From assembly GCF_030161375.1 (NCBI RefSeq), contig NZ_BSSQ01000018.1, forward strand, positions 62,001-126,000: a stretch of 64,000 nt of DNA, given 5' to 3'. Position 1 is the stretch's first letter. Each line of letters opens with the position of its first letter. Both the position numbers and the translations under genes were made by a program. Under the pieces are notes generated by a model. It did not search any database. It was not told the DNA's origin and saw only the letters and a program-made list of their open reading frames with translations. Positions 40,332 through 48,364 of this stretch are shown piece after piece. This DNA is from Paenibacillus glycanilyticus (GTDB taxonomy: Bacteria > Bacillota > Bacilli > Paenibacillales > Paenibacillaceae).

Positions 40332-41318
40332 TTAACTTTTTATCCGCACGACGATCTTCCCTTTAAATTTCCCTTCGCCAAAATACCGAATAGCTTCCGC
40401 GGCGTCATCCAATCCATATAACCGATCAATAACCGGGGCAACATGACCCGCTTCTACAAGCTCCTTCCAAACCTGTTGATCCTCGTGATTAGGTTTATGA
40501 ACCAGAATGGTCATCCTTTTGCGTTCAAGTCTACGGATTACTGGTGCTGCGAGCAGAGTCTGCACAAGACGCGGCATGGTACCGCCAATCATAACGTAGG
40601 TACCGCCTTTTTTTAACGCGCGTTTTATCTTGAATACGGAACGGGTACCAACTACATCAAGAATGAGGTCGTATTGCCTCCCTCTTGCGGTGAAATCCTC
40701 TTGTCTATAATCCAGCACATGATCGGCCCCAAGAATCCGTAGCATCTCGAGCTTGCTTGCATCATCCACCGCCGTTACCTCTGCACCAAACAACTTGGCA
40801 TATTGGAGCGCGAAGGTGCCCACTCCTCCGCCTGCCCCGTTGAGGAGAACCTTATGGCCATGCTGTAAATTTCCGTTATTGCGCAGTCCCTGCAAGGCAA
40901 GAACGGCTGCTTGGGGAATCGCAGCGGCTTGCTCGAAGTTTGTCTTTCCAGGCTTAAGCGTCAGTGCTTTCTCATGGGCGCATACGTACTCAGCAAATCC
41001 GCCCCAGCTGCAGCCGGACAGATCTCCGAATACTTCGTCGCCGGGCTGAAAGCGCGTGGCTGCCGAACCAGTTGCAATGACAACTCCCGCAACATCCGCG
41101 CCAAGAATCGGAAACCGCGGCGTGCGAAAGCCTCCAATGCGGGTGATGTAGGGCTTGCCTCGAAGCAAATCCCAATCCCAGGAATTAACCGAAGCCGCAT
41201 GCACCTCGATGAGCACTTCATGATCTTTCGGCTTTGGAACATCCACTTCCGTTATTTGCATAACCTCAGGCGTGCCATAAGCTTCATAGATTAACGCCTT
41301 CATCTTGCGAGCTTCCAT
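40332..41318 (-). CDS. zinc-independent MDR oxidoreductase (quinone reductase-like)
   Basis: A 328-residue NAD(P)-dependent medium-chain reductase. The N-terminal GroES-like domain begins MKALIYEAYGTPEVMQ and includes HAASVNSWDWDLLRG. The cofactor motif is LLNGAGGGVGTFALQYAK, and DHVLDYRQEDF follows. The catalytic zinc ligands of alcohol dehydrogenases are absent, which fits quinone oxidoreductase-type members. ATG 41318 is used because GGGAGG lies six bases upstream; ATG 41303 would start exactly at MKALIYE. Confidence 0.9.
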   Translation of the reverse strand: MEARKMKALIYEAYGTPEVMQITEVDVPKPKDHEVLIEVHAASVNSWDWDLLRGKPYITRIGGFRTPRFPILGADVAGVVIATGSAATRFQPGDEVFGDLSGCSWGGFAEYVCAHEKALTLKPGKTNFEQAAAIPQAAVLALQGLRNNGNLQHGHKVLLNGAGGGVGTFALQYAKLFGAEVTAVDDASKLEMLRILGADHVLDYRQEDFTARGRQYDLILDVVGTRSVFKIKRALKKGGTYVMIGGTMPRLVQTLLAAPVIRRLERKRMTILVHKPNHEDQQVWKELVEAGHVAPVIDRLYGLDDAAEAIRYFGEGKFKGKIVVRIKS

Positions 41319-41351
41319 GGCCATCCTCCCTACAAGTTACAGCTTCTCTAT

Positions 41352-41816
41352 CTATAGCCACCTAAAAAAGATATTATTATCGACTTTCACGTTGTTCCTC
41401 ATCGCCCACTCCGCGAGATCGGCGAATCCCCGATCCTCCTCGTCCGCATAACGGAAGCAATTACGAACAGGCACAACACTCGCACCGTAGGGTTTAATGC
41501 CGATAATCGGATGAACGGAATCCCGTCTGAGCATGATGACCTCAATCTCCCGCGCGGTTATCGTGCGGCCATTAATCAGGATTGCATCCTCCTGCAGACA
41601 AAGAGCAATTGGCTTCTTGGCCGCACGGTATATGGACCATAACAATCCGGCAGCGCATAAGCAGAACAACGCGATAGCCACTGCTTGCACGGCCGTACTT
41701 TCTTCACTCCCCCGCATCTCGGCAATTACAAAAAGCAAGCAAAACCCCGTTATCGCGAAGATACTCTTAACTCCCGAAGGAGTTCTAACCATGTGCTTGA
41801 ATGGCTGATTGTCCAC
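41352..41816 (-). CDS. small membrane protein with C-terminal PH-like domain (unknown function)
   Basis: A 154-residue protein with two predicted membrane segments (about 17-33 and 44-62) and a hydrophilic C-terminal domain (ALCLQEDAILINGRTITAREIEVIMLRRDSVHPIIG...) that resembles the strands of bacterial PH-like or STM3941-type membrane proteins. This is a weak resemblance. GTG 41816 is chosen because GGGGAGG abuts the earlier TTG 41825 but lies nine bases from this GTG. Confidence 0.65.
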   Translation of the reverse strand: MDNQPFKHMVRTPSGVKSIFAITGFCLLFVIAEMRGSEESTAVQAVAIALFCLCAAGLLWSIYRAAKKPIALCLQEDAILINGRTITAREIEVIMLRRDSVHPIIGIKPYGASVVPVRNCFRYADEEDRGFADLAEWAMRNNVKVDNNIFFRWL

Positions 41817-41927
41817 TTTCGCCAACCTCCCCTGATCAAGTACGAGATTGTATATAACTATTCAATAAACGGCCAAATCATCCTGCCTATCCGCCATAAA
41901 ACGAAAGTTCCCCCCTCGAACGGCTGC

Positions 41928-41956
41928 TTGACAGCCTCCTATTTGGAGTGTAGTCT
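41928..41956 (+). promoter_or_regulatory. promoter of thiC
   Basis: TTGACA at 41928 is followed by 17 bases and TAGTCT at 41951. It places the transcription start near 41963, a few bases before the TPP aptamer. Confidence 0.6.
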
Positions 41957-41970
41957 TTTGACAAGGAATT

Positions 41971-42057
41971 CCACTAGGGGCGCCCGCAAGGGCTGAGATA
42001 AAGCTTAGCTTTGGTCCCTTTGAACCTGATCTGGGTTATGCCAGCGTAGGAAAGTGG
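41971..42057 (+). promoter_or_regulatory. TPP riboswitch (THI element)
   Basis: The conserved core is complete: CTAGGGGCGCCC...GGGCTGAGATA, then CCCTTTGAACCTGATCTGGG and TTATGCCAGCGTAGGAAAGTGG. It binds thiamine pyrophosphate and lowers expression of the downstream thiamine synthesis gene. It is followed about 80 bases later by an intrinsic terminator, so control is probably by premature termination. Confidence 0.97.
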
Positions 42058-42138
42058 TCTTGTGCGCGTCAGCCATATGCGAGAGAAACGGGTGCCATTG
42101 TCATTCGCCTGTTTCGGTTTGCAAGGATTTCGACACCT

Positions 42139-42168
42139 CAAGCCGCTCCCGACGGGGCGGCTTTTTTT
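42139..42168 (+). terminator. TPP riboswitch-controlled intrinsic terminator
   Basis: AGCCGCTCC pairs with GGGGCGGCT (9 bp with one wobble) and is followed by TTTTTTTG. It lies between the aptamer and thiC. The 200 bases from here to thiC show no gene and no clear second element. Confidence 0.9.
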
Positions 42169-42375
42169 GTTGCCGGCGATTGTCCGGCCGCATAGAAAGC
42201 TGCCTTAGCGGAGCGGCCTGAGATTGGGGGTTTTGCCCTGCCGGGGTAAGCTCTGCCTATTCGTCGTATCTAATTAAATGCTGAAGCTATGCCGCGCACA
42301 GTCTCATTTCCCCTATACAATGGCCTCCTAGCGGACATTCCGAACCTATCGAATGTACTCAAGGAGGTTTTTTTG

Positions 42376-44139
42376 ATGCCGATTTTATCGACGCCGCTGC
42401 CGGGCAGCCGCAAAACGTATGTGAATGGATCAAGAGAAGATATTCGGGTACCCATGCGCGAGATCGCATTATCCGACAGCCGGGGAAAAGACGGACAGCC
42501 GCAGCCAAACGAACCAGTGCGGGTGTATGACTCAAGCGGCCCGTACACGGACGAGTCCTACGAGGCCGATGTACGCAAAGGACTGCCGGGCCTGCGCGGC
42601 GGGTGGATCAGCGATCGCAGCGACGCGGAAGCATACGACGGCCGGATCATTAAACCGGAAGATAACGGATTTACGGACGAGGAACGGGCCAGCAAGAATG
42701 GCGCGGAAATGTTCCCCGGCCTTAAACACCGCCCTCTGCGGGCAAAGCCGGGAAGAAACGTCACGCAGCTTCACTACGCCCGCAAAGGCATCGTTACTCC
42801 GGAAATGGAGTTTATTGCGATTCGCGAAGGGGTTGATCCGGAGCTGGTCCGTTCGGAGGTAGCCCGCGGACGCGCGGTTATACCGGCTAATATCAATCAT
42901 CCCGAACTCGAGCCGATGATTATCGGGAGCCGTTTCCATGTGAAGATTAACGCCAACATCGGCAATTCGGCCGTTGCTTCCTCCATCGAAGAGGAAGTCG
43001 AGAAGATGACGTGGGCAACCCGCTGGGGAACGGATACGATTATGGACCTGTCCACGGGCAAAAACATCCATACGACGCGCGAATGGATTATTCGGAGCTC
43101 CCCCGTTCCCGTTGGCACGGTGCCGATCTACCAGGCGCTTGAAAAAGTGAACGGAAAAGCGGAAGATCTGAGCTGGGAAGTGTTCCGCGATACGTTAATC
43201 GAACAAGCTGAACAAGGCGTCGATTATTTCACTATTCACGCCGGCGTGCTGCTGCGCTATATCCCGCTTACCGCCAAACGCGTTACCGGTATCGTATCCC
43301 GGGGCGGCTCCATCATGGCTGCTTGGTGTCTCGCTCACCATAAGGAAAACTTCCTCTACGCCCACTTTGAAGAAATATGCGAGATTATGAAAGCCTACGA
43401 CGTGGCGTTTTCGCTTGGAGACGGCCTTCGTCCGGGCTCCATTGCAGACGCTAACGACGAAGCTCAATTCGCGGAACTAAGAACGCTTGGAGAACTGACG
43501 GAAATCGCTTGGAAGCATGATGTCCAGGTTATGATCGAAGGCCCGGGCCACGTTCCCATGCATCTGATCAAAGAAAACGTCGATCTCCAAATGGAGATCT
43601 GCAAGGAAGCGCCCTTTTATACCTTAGGGCCGCTGACCACGGACATCGCACCGGGCTACGACCATATTACATCGGCGATAGGAGCAGCGATGATCGGTTG
43701 GTTCGGAACGGCCATGTTATGCTATGTAACGCCCAAAGAGCATCTGGGTCTTCCGAATAAAGAAGACGTTAAAGACGGCGTCATCGCCTACAAAATAGCG
43801 GCGCATACCGCCGACCTTGCCAAAGGGCATCCCATGGCGAAACTCCGGGACGATGCCCTATCGAAGGCAAGATTCGAATTCCGCTGGCGCGATCAGTTCC
43901 ATTTGTCCCTTGATCCTGAACGGGCAATCGCCTACCATGACGAGACATTGCCCGCCGAAGCGGCGAAAACAGCGCACTTCTGCTCGATGTGCGGACCAAA
44001 GTTCTGCAGCATGCGGATTACTCAGGATATCCGGGAATATGCGGAAGCACGCGGACTGAATAACGAAGCGGCTGTTGAAGCCGGAATGAAGGAACAGGCC
44101 GATTCGTTCAAATTGTCCGGAAGCAAGCTATACGGTTGA
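42376..44139 (+). CDS. thiC: phosphomethylpyrimidine synthase
   Basis: A radical-SAM enzyme that converts 5-aminoimidazole ribotide to hydroxymethylpyrimidine phosphate in thiamine synthesis. 587 residues. It has KTYVNGSREDIRVPMREI, the long conserved core (GVDYFTIHAGVLLRYIPLT; IEGPGHVPMHLI; LGPLTTDIAPGYDHITSAIG), and the C-terminal cluster motif CSMCGPKFCSM (C-x2-C-x4-C). The open frame begins earlier at 42289, but ATG 42376 has AAGGAGG eight bases before it and starts the conserved sequence. Confidence 0.98.
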   Translation: MPILSTPLPGSRKTYVNGSREDIRVPMREIALSDSRGKDGQPQPNEPVRVYDSSGPYTDESYEADVRKGLPGLRGGWISDRSDAEAYDGRIIKPEDNGFTDEERASKNGAEMFPGLKHRPLRAKPGRNVTQLHYARKGIVTPEMEFIAIREGVDPELVRSEVARGRAVIPANINHPELEPMIIGSRFHVKINANIGNSAVASSIEEEVEKMTWATRWGTDTIMDLSTGKNIHTTREWIIRSSPVPVGTVPIYQALEKVNGKAEDLSWEVFRDTLIEQAEQGVDYFTIHAGVLLRYIPLTAKRVTGIVSRGGSIMAAWCLAHHKENFLYAHFEEICEIMKAYDVAFSLGDGLRPGSIADANDEAQFAELRTLGELTEIAWKHDVQVMIEGPGHVPMHLIKENVDLQMEICKEAPFYTLGPLTTDIAPGYDHITSAIGAAMIGWFGTAMLCYVTPKEHLGLPNKEDVKDGVIAYKIAAHTADLAKGHPMAKLRDDALSKARFEFRWRDQFHLSLDPERAIAYHDETLPAEAAKTAHFCSMCGPKFCSMRITQDIREYAEARGLNNEAAVEAGMKEQADSFKLSGSKLYG

Positions 44140-44162
44140 TTCCATAACAGAGAAAAGAATAA

Positions 44163-44205
44163 GGCTGTCCCCCGTCATTAGATGACGATGGGACAGCCCC
44201 GTTTT
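44163..44205 (+). terminator. intrinsic terminator after thiC
   Basis: GGCTGTCCC and GTCAT pair with ATGAC and GGGACAGCC, followed by CCGTTTTG. It lies between thiC and the convergent sugar transporter operon. Confidence 0.8.
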
Positions 44206-44217
44206 GAACATTTTAAT

Positions 44218-45096
44218 TTAACCTTTAACCGAACCGGCTGCAATGCCTTCTACGATCCGGTCGCTGAGGAACAGGAACGTAAGGAGAATCGGCAGGATGC
44301 TGATCATGAGCGTCGCGCCAATTGCGCCCCAGTCCGTCGTATACTGGCCGATGAAGTTTTGCACGCCAACCGTAAGCGTCTTGAACTTATCGGAGCTGAT
44401 AAACGTATTGACGAAGATAAACTCGTTCCAGTTGTAGATCATGTTGATGATGCCCGTTGTTGCCAGAACGGAGCTGGTCATCGGGAATACAATGCTGAAA
44501 AACACGCGATGAATGCTCGCCCCGTCAATAACCGCCGCCTCTTCGACTTCCTTCGGAAGCGCGATGTAGAAGCCGAGCAGAATCATGATCGTGATTGGCA
44601 TATTAAATGCCACGTACGACAGAATCAGGGACAACGGGTTATCGATCAGATGAACCTTGTTGAACATGCTGAAGAGCGGAATGAGCGTCGAATGAACAGG
44701 AATCATCATCGCGACCATAAACAAACCAAGGACCAGCGAGCTGAGTTTCCATTTCATCCGGGTAATCGCAAACGTCACGAGGCTGCCGAACACGATGGTA
44801 ACGGCCGTTGCGGCAACCGTAATCCAAACGCTGTTCAGGAAATACGTATCGATATTGCCCGCGTTCCACACTTTGGAGTAATTCTCCCAATGCGGAGGCG
44901 ATGGCAAAGCAAACGGCGATAGATTGAACACTTCCTGGTTGTTTTTCAAAGAGAAAAATAAGAGCCAAATAAGCGGATAAACTTGAAAGATAGCAACGGC
45001 GACGAGAACGAGGTACAATGCCGCGTAGCCGACCTTCATTCCTATTCTCGAACCGGATTTCGCTTCTCCGCCTAGTTTCATTGTTGTGGATGACAT
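44218..45096 (-). CDS. carbohydrate ABC transporter permease, MalG-type
   Basis: A 292-residue permease of normal length with six membrane segments. It has FSLKNNQEVFNLSPFALPSPPHWENY after the first segment, the EAA loop PKEVEEAAVIDGASIHRVFF, and the usual ending IVEGIAAGSVKG. It is the last gene of the second sugar importer operon. No ATPase gene is present, as is common for CUT1 systems that share one ATPase. Confidence 0.95.
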   Translation of the reverse strand: MSSTTMKLGGEAKSGSRIGMKVGYAALYLVLVAVAIFQVYPLIWLLFFSLKNNQEVFNLSPFALPSPPHWENYSKVWNAGNIDTYFLNSVWITVAATAVTIVFGSLVTFAITRMKWKLSSLVLGLFMVAMMIPVHSTLIPLFSMFNKVHLIDNPLSLILSYVAFNMPITIMILLGFYIALPKEVEEAAVIDGASIHRVFFSIVFPMTSSVLATTGIINMIYNWNEFIFVNTFISSDKFKTLTVGVQNFIGQYTTDWGAIGATLMISILPILLTFLFLSDRIVEGIAAGSVKG

Positions 45097-45147
45097 GAAG
45101 CGTACCCTCCTGTTTCGTGGTGATTCTTATCTTGCGAGCAGCAATGC

Positions 45148-46029
45148 TTAGGAATACTGGATCGTGTCTTTGCTAGCCGTTGCCTTGCGGATGATCCAGG
45201 TTGCTACAAGACAGATGATGAGCAGGAAGAAACCAACCGCGCTGCCGTAACCGAAGTCATACGCTTTGAACGCTTTGTGGTACATGTACGACGCCATCAC
45301 TTCGCTGGAACCGTTAGGACCGCCATCGGTCATGACATAGATCAGATCGAAATATTTCAGGGAACCAACCACCGCAAGAACAATCGTTACTTTCACGACT
45401 TCCATCACAAGCGGGAATTTGATTTTGTAAGCAATTTGGAACGAACTCGCTCCGTCAATCTTCGCCGCTTCTTCAAGGGAAGACGGGATGTTCTTCAGTG
45501 CCGCGTAATAAATCAGAATATAGAAGCCCGCGTATTGCCACAGAATCGGAATAAACAATGCGAACAAGACAAGATCCGTCTCTGCAAGCCAAGCGGGAGG
45601 ATTTGCAACGCCAAGGGATTCCAGCAAGGTATTCATAATGCCGTTAGTAGGATGATAGATTTTGAGCCACAGCTGCGCGATCGCTACCGAGGACAGCAGC
45701 ATCGGGATTAAGTAAATTTTGCGGAACAGGTTTGCGCCTTTAAGTTTGGCCGCGAGCACCATCGCCACGACGAGATAAATAATAAGGCTAAGCATTGAAA
45801 ATACCGCCAGCAGCAATGAATGACCTGCGCTGCTCCAGAAAGCATGATCTTTAATCAACGCTGCGTAGTTGTCGAGTCCAACCCACTTCATGGCGCCGAT
45901 GCCGTTCCATTCATTTAAGCCGTAGTAGCCGGTCAGAACGATTGGAATATAGACGACTGCCAGAATGAGCAACAGCGACGGCAAGACATACAACGCAATA
46001 ACTTTTTTGTTCGATAACACTTTATCCAA
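45148..46029 (-). CDS. carbohydrate ABC transporter permease, MalF-type
   Basis: A 293-residue permease with six membrane segments. It has the N-terminal IALYVLPSLLLILAVVYIP, the EAA loop IPSSLEEAAKIDGASSFQIAYKIKFP and VMTDGGPNGSSEVMASYMY. It lies between the binding protein and MalG-type genes. ATG 46029 follows AGGAGCCCGGCC. Confidence 0.95.
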   Translation of the reverse strand: MDKVLSNKKVIALYVLPSLLLILAVVYIPIVLTGYYGLNEWNGIGAMKWVGLDNYAALIKDHAFWSSAGHSLLLAVFSMLSLIIYLVVAMVLAAKLKGANLFRKIYLIPMLLSSVAIAQLWLKIYHPTNGIMNTLLESLGVANPPAWLAETDLVLFALFIPILWQYAGFYILIYYAALKNIPSSLEEAAKIDGASSFQIAYKIKFPLVMEVVKVTIVLAVVGSLKYFDLIYVMTDGGPNGSSEVMASYMYHKAFKAYDFGYGSAVGFFLLIICLVATWIIRKATASKDTIQYS

Positions 46030-46123
46030 GGTGGCCGGGCTCCTTTCTGTCCGATAAGGAGAGCAGCCTACCCAGCCGTAATGCCTTTGCCGGATAGGCC
46101 ATCCTTATCTCTTGATGTCTGAA

Positions 46124-47473
46124 TTAGTTGCCTTTCACAATGGCCGCGTCTTGCTCGGAAGCGAATTTCTCCGGATTAACCGCTTTGCCAAAGAGCGATT
46201 GGATCATATTCAGATGAGTCTCAGCCGCGTTAGCAGGCAATTGAACGTCTGCGAACAAGGTAATGCTGCTTGCTTTGTTTAGTTCGTTGAACAGGTCGAT
46301 GTACAGTTGCGGCAATTGCAACGTGGACGTATCGATCTTCGTAGCCGGGATGACACCAGCGCCGGTTACGGATTGCTCGCCCCACTTCGTTACGAAGTAT
46401 TGAACGAATGCTTTTGCTTCTTCTTTCACTTTCGAGTTTTCCGCTACGAACAAGCCTACGCCTGGACCGCCAACCCAGCTGTCCGCGTTGCCTTTGCCGC
46501 CTTCGACCGTCGGGAATTTGAAGAATCCAACGCTGTCGCGGAACGATTGCGGAATATCTTCATTTGTTGTGAAGTTAGGCAGGTCCCAAGTACCCATCAG
46601 ATACATAGCCGCATTGCCATTTGTGAATTCGGATTTCGCTTCTTCGTTCGACAGGCCGTTAAAGCCTTTCACAAACGCGTTCGCGTCAACAAGCGATTGC
46701 ACTTCGGATGCCGCTTGCTGAAGGCCCGGATCCGTGAATTTCGCCGTGCCTTTGATTGCGTTGGCTACTGTTTCTTGACCTGCGATACGGTCAGCCAGGT
46801 ACATATACCAGAGCGAACCTGTCCAGCGGTCTTTGTTGCCAAGCGCGATTGGAGCCACGCCGTTATCGGACAACGTTTTCACGACTTGCTTGAATTGCTC
46901 GTAAGTAGTTGGAACTTCAAGATTGTACTTCTTGAATATCTCTTTGTTGTAGTAGATCGGAGCGATGTTGAACTCCAGCGGAAGCGCGTATGTCTTGCCT
47001 TCGATCGCATAAGCTTCCGTTGTGCCCGCTACGAATTTGCCGTTCAGCTCGCCGCTTAGCAGATCGTCAACCGGCGTGAACAGATTGCCGTCTACATAAG
47101 GCTTCAGGAAGCCCGCCGCCCAAGTTACGCCCACATCAGGGAGTTGATTGGAAGCCGAGAGTACCTTCAGTTTGTTTTTGTATTGCTCGTTATCCAGTAC
47201 TTCTTGCTTGATTGTCACGTTAGGATGTTCATTCTGGTAGTCGGTAATGATCTGATTCACGATTTTGTTCTGTCCCGCGGATACGCCTTCCGGCCACAGA
47301 TGCATGAAGTTGATCGTTACCTTCTTGTCGGAACCGCTTTCAGAGGAGGCCCCGTTAGAAGCCGTATTACCGCTATTTGTGCTGCTGCCGCTATTGTTGT
47401 TGCCGCATGCTGCTGTTACAACGGCCAGACAGAGAATAAGTGCCATGGTCATCGACTTGGATTTTTTGAACAC
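46124..47473 (-). CDS. sugar ABC transporter substrate-binding lipoprotein
   Basis: A 449-residue family 1 binding protein with a signal peptide and lipobox VTAAC, then a Ser/Asn/Gly-rich linker (NNNSGSSTNSGNTASNG). The binding fold includes INFMHLWPEG, YALPLEFNIAPIYYNKEIFKKYNLEVPTTYEQ and SWVGGPGVGLFVAENS, shown here in pieces. GTG 47473 is chosen because AAAGGGG lies eight bases upstream, although the frame is open earlier. It is the first gene of the importer and follows the YesM/YesN pair on the same strand. Confidence 0.95.
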   Translation of the reverse strand: MFKKSKSMTMALILCLAVVTAACGNNNSGSSTNSGNTASNGASSESGSDKKVTINFMHLWPEGVSAGQNKIVNQIITDYQNEHPNVTIKQEVLDNEQYKNKLKVLSASNQLPDVGVTWAAGFLKPYVDGNLFTPVDDLLSGELNGKFVAGTTEAYAIEGKTYALPLEFNIAPIYYNKEIFKKYNLEVPTTYEQFKQVVKTLSDNGVAPIALGNKDRWTGSLWYMYLADRIAGQETVANAIKGTAKFTDPGLQQAASEVQSLVDANAFVKGFNGLSNEEAKSEFTNGNAAMYLMGTWDLPNFTTNEDIPQSFRDSVGFFKFPTVEGGKGNADSWVGGPGVGLFVAENSKVKEEAKAFVQYFVTKWGEQSVTGAGVIPATKIDTSTLQLPQLYIDLFNELNKASSITLFADVQLPANAAETHLNMIQSLFGKAVNPEKFASEQDAAIVKGN

Positions 47474-47521
47474 GTTTACAACCCCTTTTTGACTGATGTG
47501 TTTGTGTTGCTGACTAAATTG

Positions 47522-47535
47522 TAACAGCGCTTTCA
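47522..47535 (-). promoter_or_regulatory. cre-like site upstream of the second sugar operon
   Basis: TAACAGCGCTTTCA matches the cre pattern around the AGCGCT core with two mismatches in the left half. It lies about 50 bases before the binding-protein start codon. Confidence 0.45.
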
Positions 47536-47575
47536 CAGCAGCATAAGGTATTGGGAGTTGGGAAAAATACTACTT

Positions 47576-48364
47576 TTATTGGATCGTTTCTTCCGCATGC
47601 ACGGCACCCTTTCGGTATTGTCCGGGGCTGACTCCCTCGTGCGACCGGAACACTTTGACGAAATATTTCGCCGTCTGGTAGCCTGCTTTCTCTGCAATTT
47701 CATTGATGGACAAGCGGGTATTCGTCAGCAGCTCCTTCGCTCTTTGCACCCGTCGTCTCGTTAAATAATCGCTGAAGGTCATGCCGGCCTGCTCTTTGAA
47801 CAACACGCTGAAATAACTCGCGTTCATATGCAGATGATCGGCAATATCCCGCATCGTAATCGGCTCTTGCAGATGCTCGTCGAGATATAGAATCGCCTCT
47901 TTCACCTGTGCGCTATATTGGCTCTCCTGCTCGGAAGTTTCCAGCAGCTTCGTATCAACAAGCCGCTCCATCCGCTCGATCCGGTTCATCTCTTCTTCTT
48001 TGCGGAAGGCGAGCTCCACGGCTTCAACGAGCTTGGTTTTGTCCAGCGGCTTAAGCAAATAATCAATAACGCCAAATTGCAAAGCCTTATGGGCATAATC
48101 GAATTGAGGATGCCCGGAGATGACGATCACGACCGGAGGATGCGTCCTTGCTCTAAGCTTCTCCACCAGCTCCAGCCCGTTAATCTCGGGCATGCGGATA
48201 TCGGTAATGACGAGATTCGCTTCGTTCCCATCCAACCATTCCAGCGCCTCCACGGCACTGGATGACGTTGTAATCCGGTACCGGCCGGCGGACCAGGACT
48301 CCAACACTTTGCGTACCCCTTCTCTCGTTCTTGGTTCATCGTCTACGATCAGTATCGTTTTCAT
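47576..48364 (-). CDS. YesN-type response regulator, short form
   Basis: A 262-residue regulator. The receiver domain has MKTILIVDDEPRTREG, the phospho-acceptor Asp in LVITDIRMPEING and Lys in DYLLKPLD. A short linker leads to two AraC-type motifs (MRDIADHLHMNASYFSVLFKEQ and INEIAEKAGYQTAKYFVKVF, then SPGQYRKG). It is about half the length of the YesN-type protein at 11283 because the central region is missing. Its start overlaps the kinase stop by 4 bases (ATGA). It probably activates the sugar operon just downstream. Confidence 0.95.
   Translation of the reverse strand: MKTILIVDDEPRTREGVRKVLESWSAGRYRITTSSSAVEALEWLDGNEANLVITDIRMPEINGLELVEKLRARTHPPVVIVISGHPQFDYAHKALQFGVIDYLLKPLDKTKLVEAVELAFRKEEEMNRIERMERLVDTKLLETSEQESQYSAQVKEAILYLDEHLQEPITMRDIADHLHMNASYFSVLFKEQAGMTFSDYLTRRRVQRAKELLTNTRLSINEIAEKAGYQTAKYFVKVFRSHEGVSPGQYRKGAVHAEETIQ

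Noticed and set aside
42289..42375. A 29-residue N-terminal extension of ThiC
   Set aside because: The extension lacks a binding site, while AAGGAGG stands eight bases before ATG 42376, where family conservation begins.
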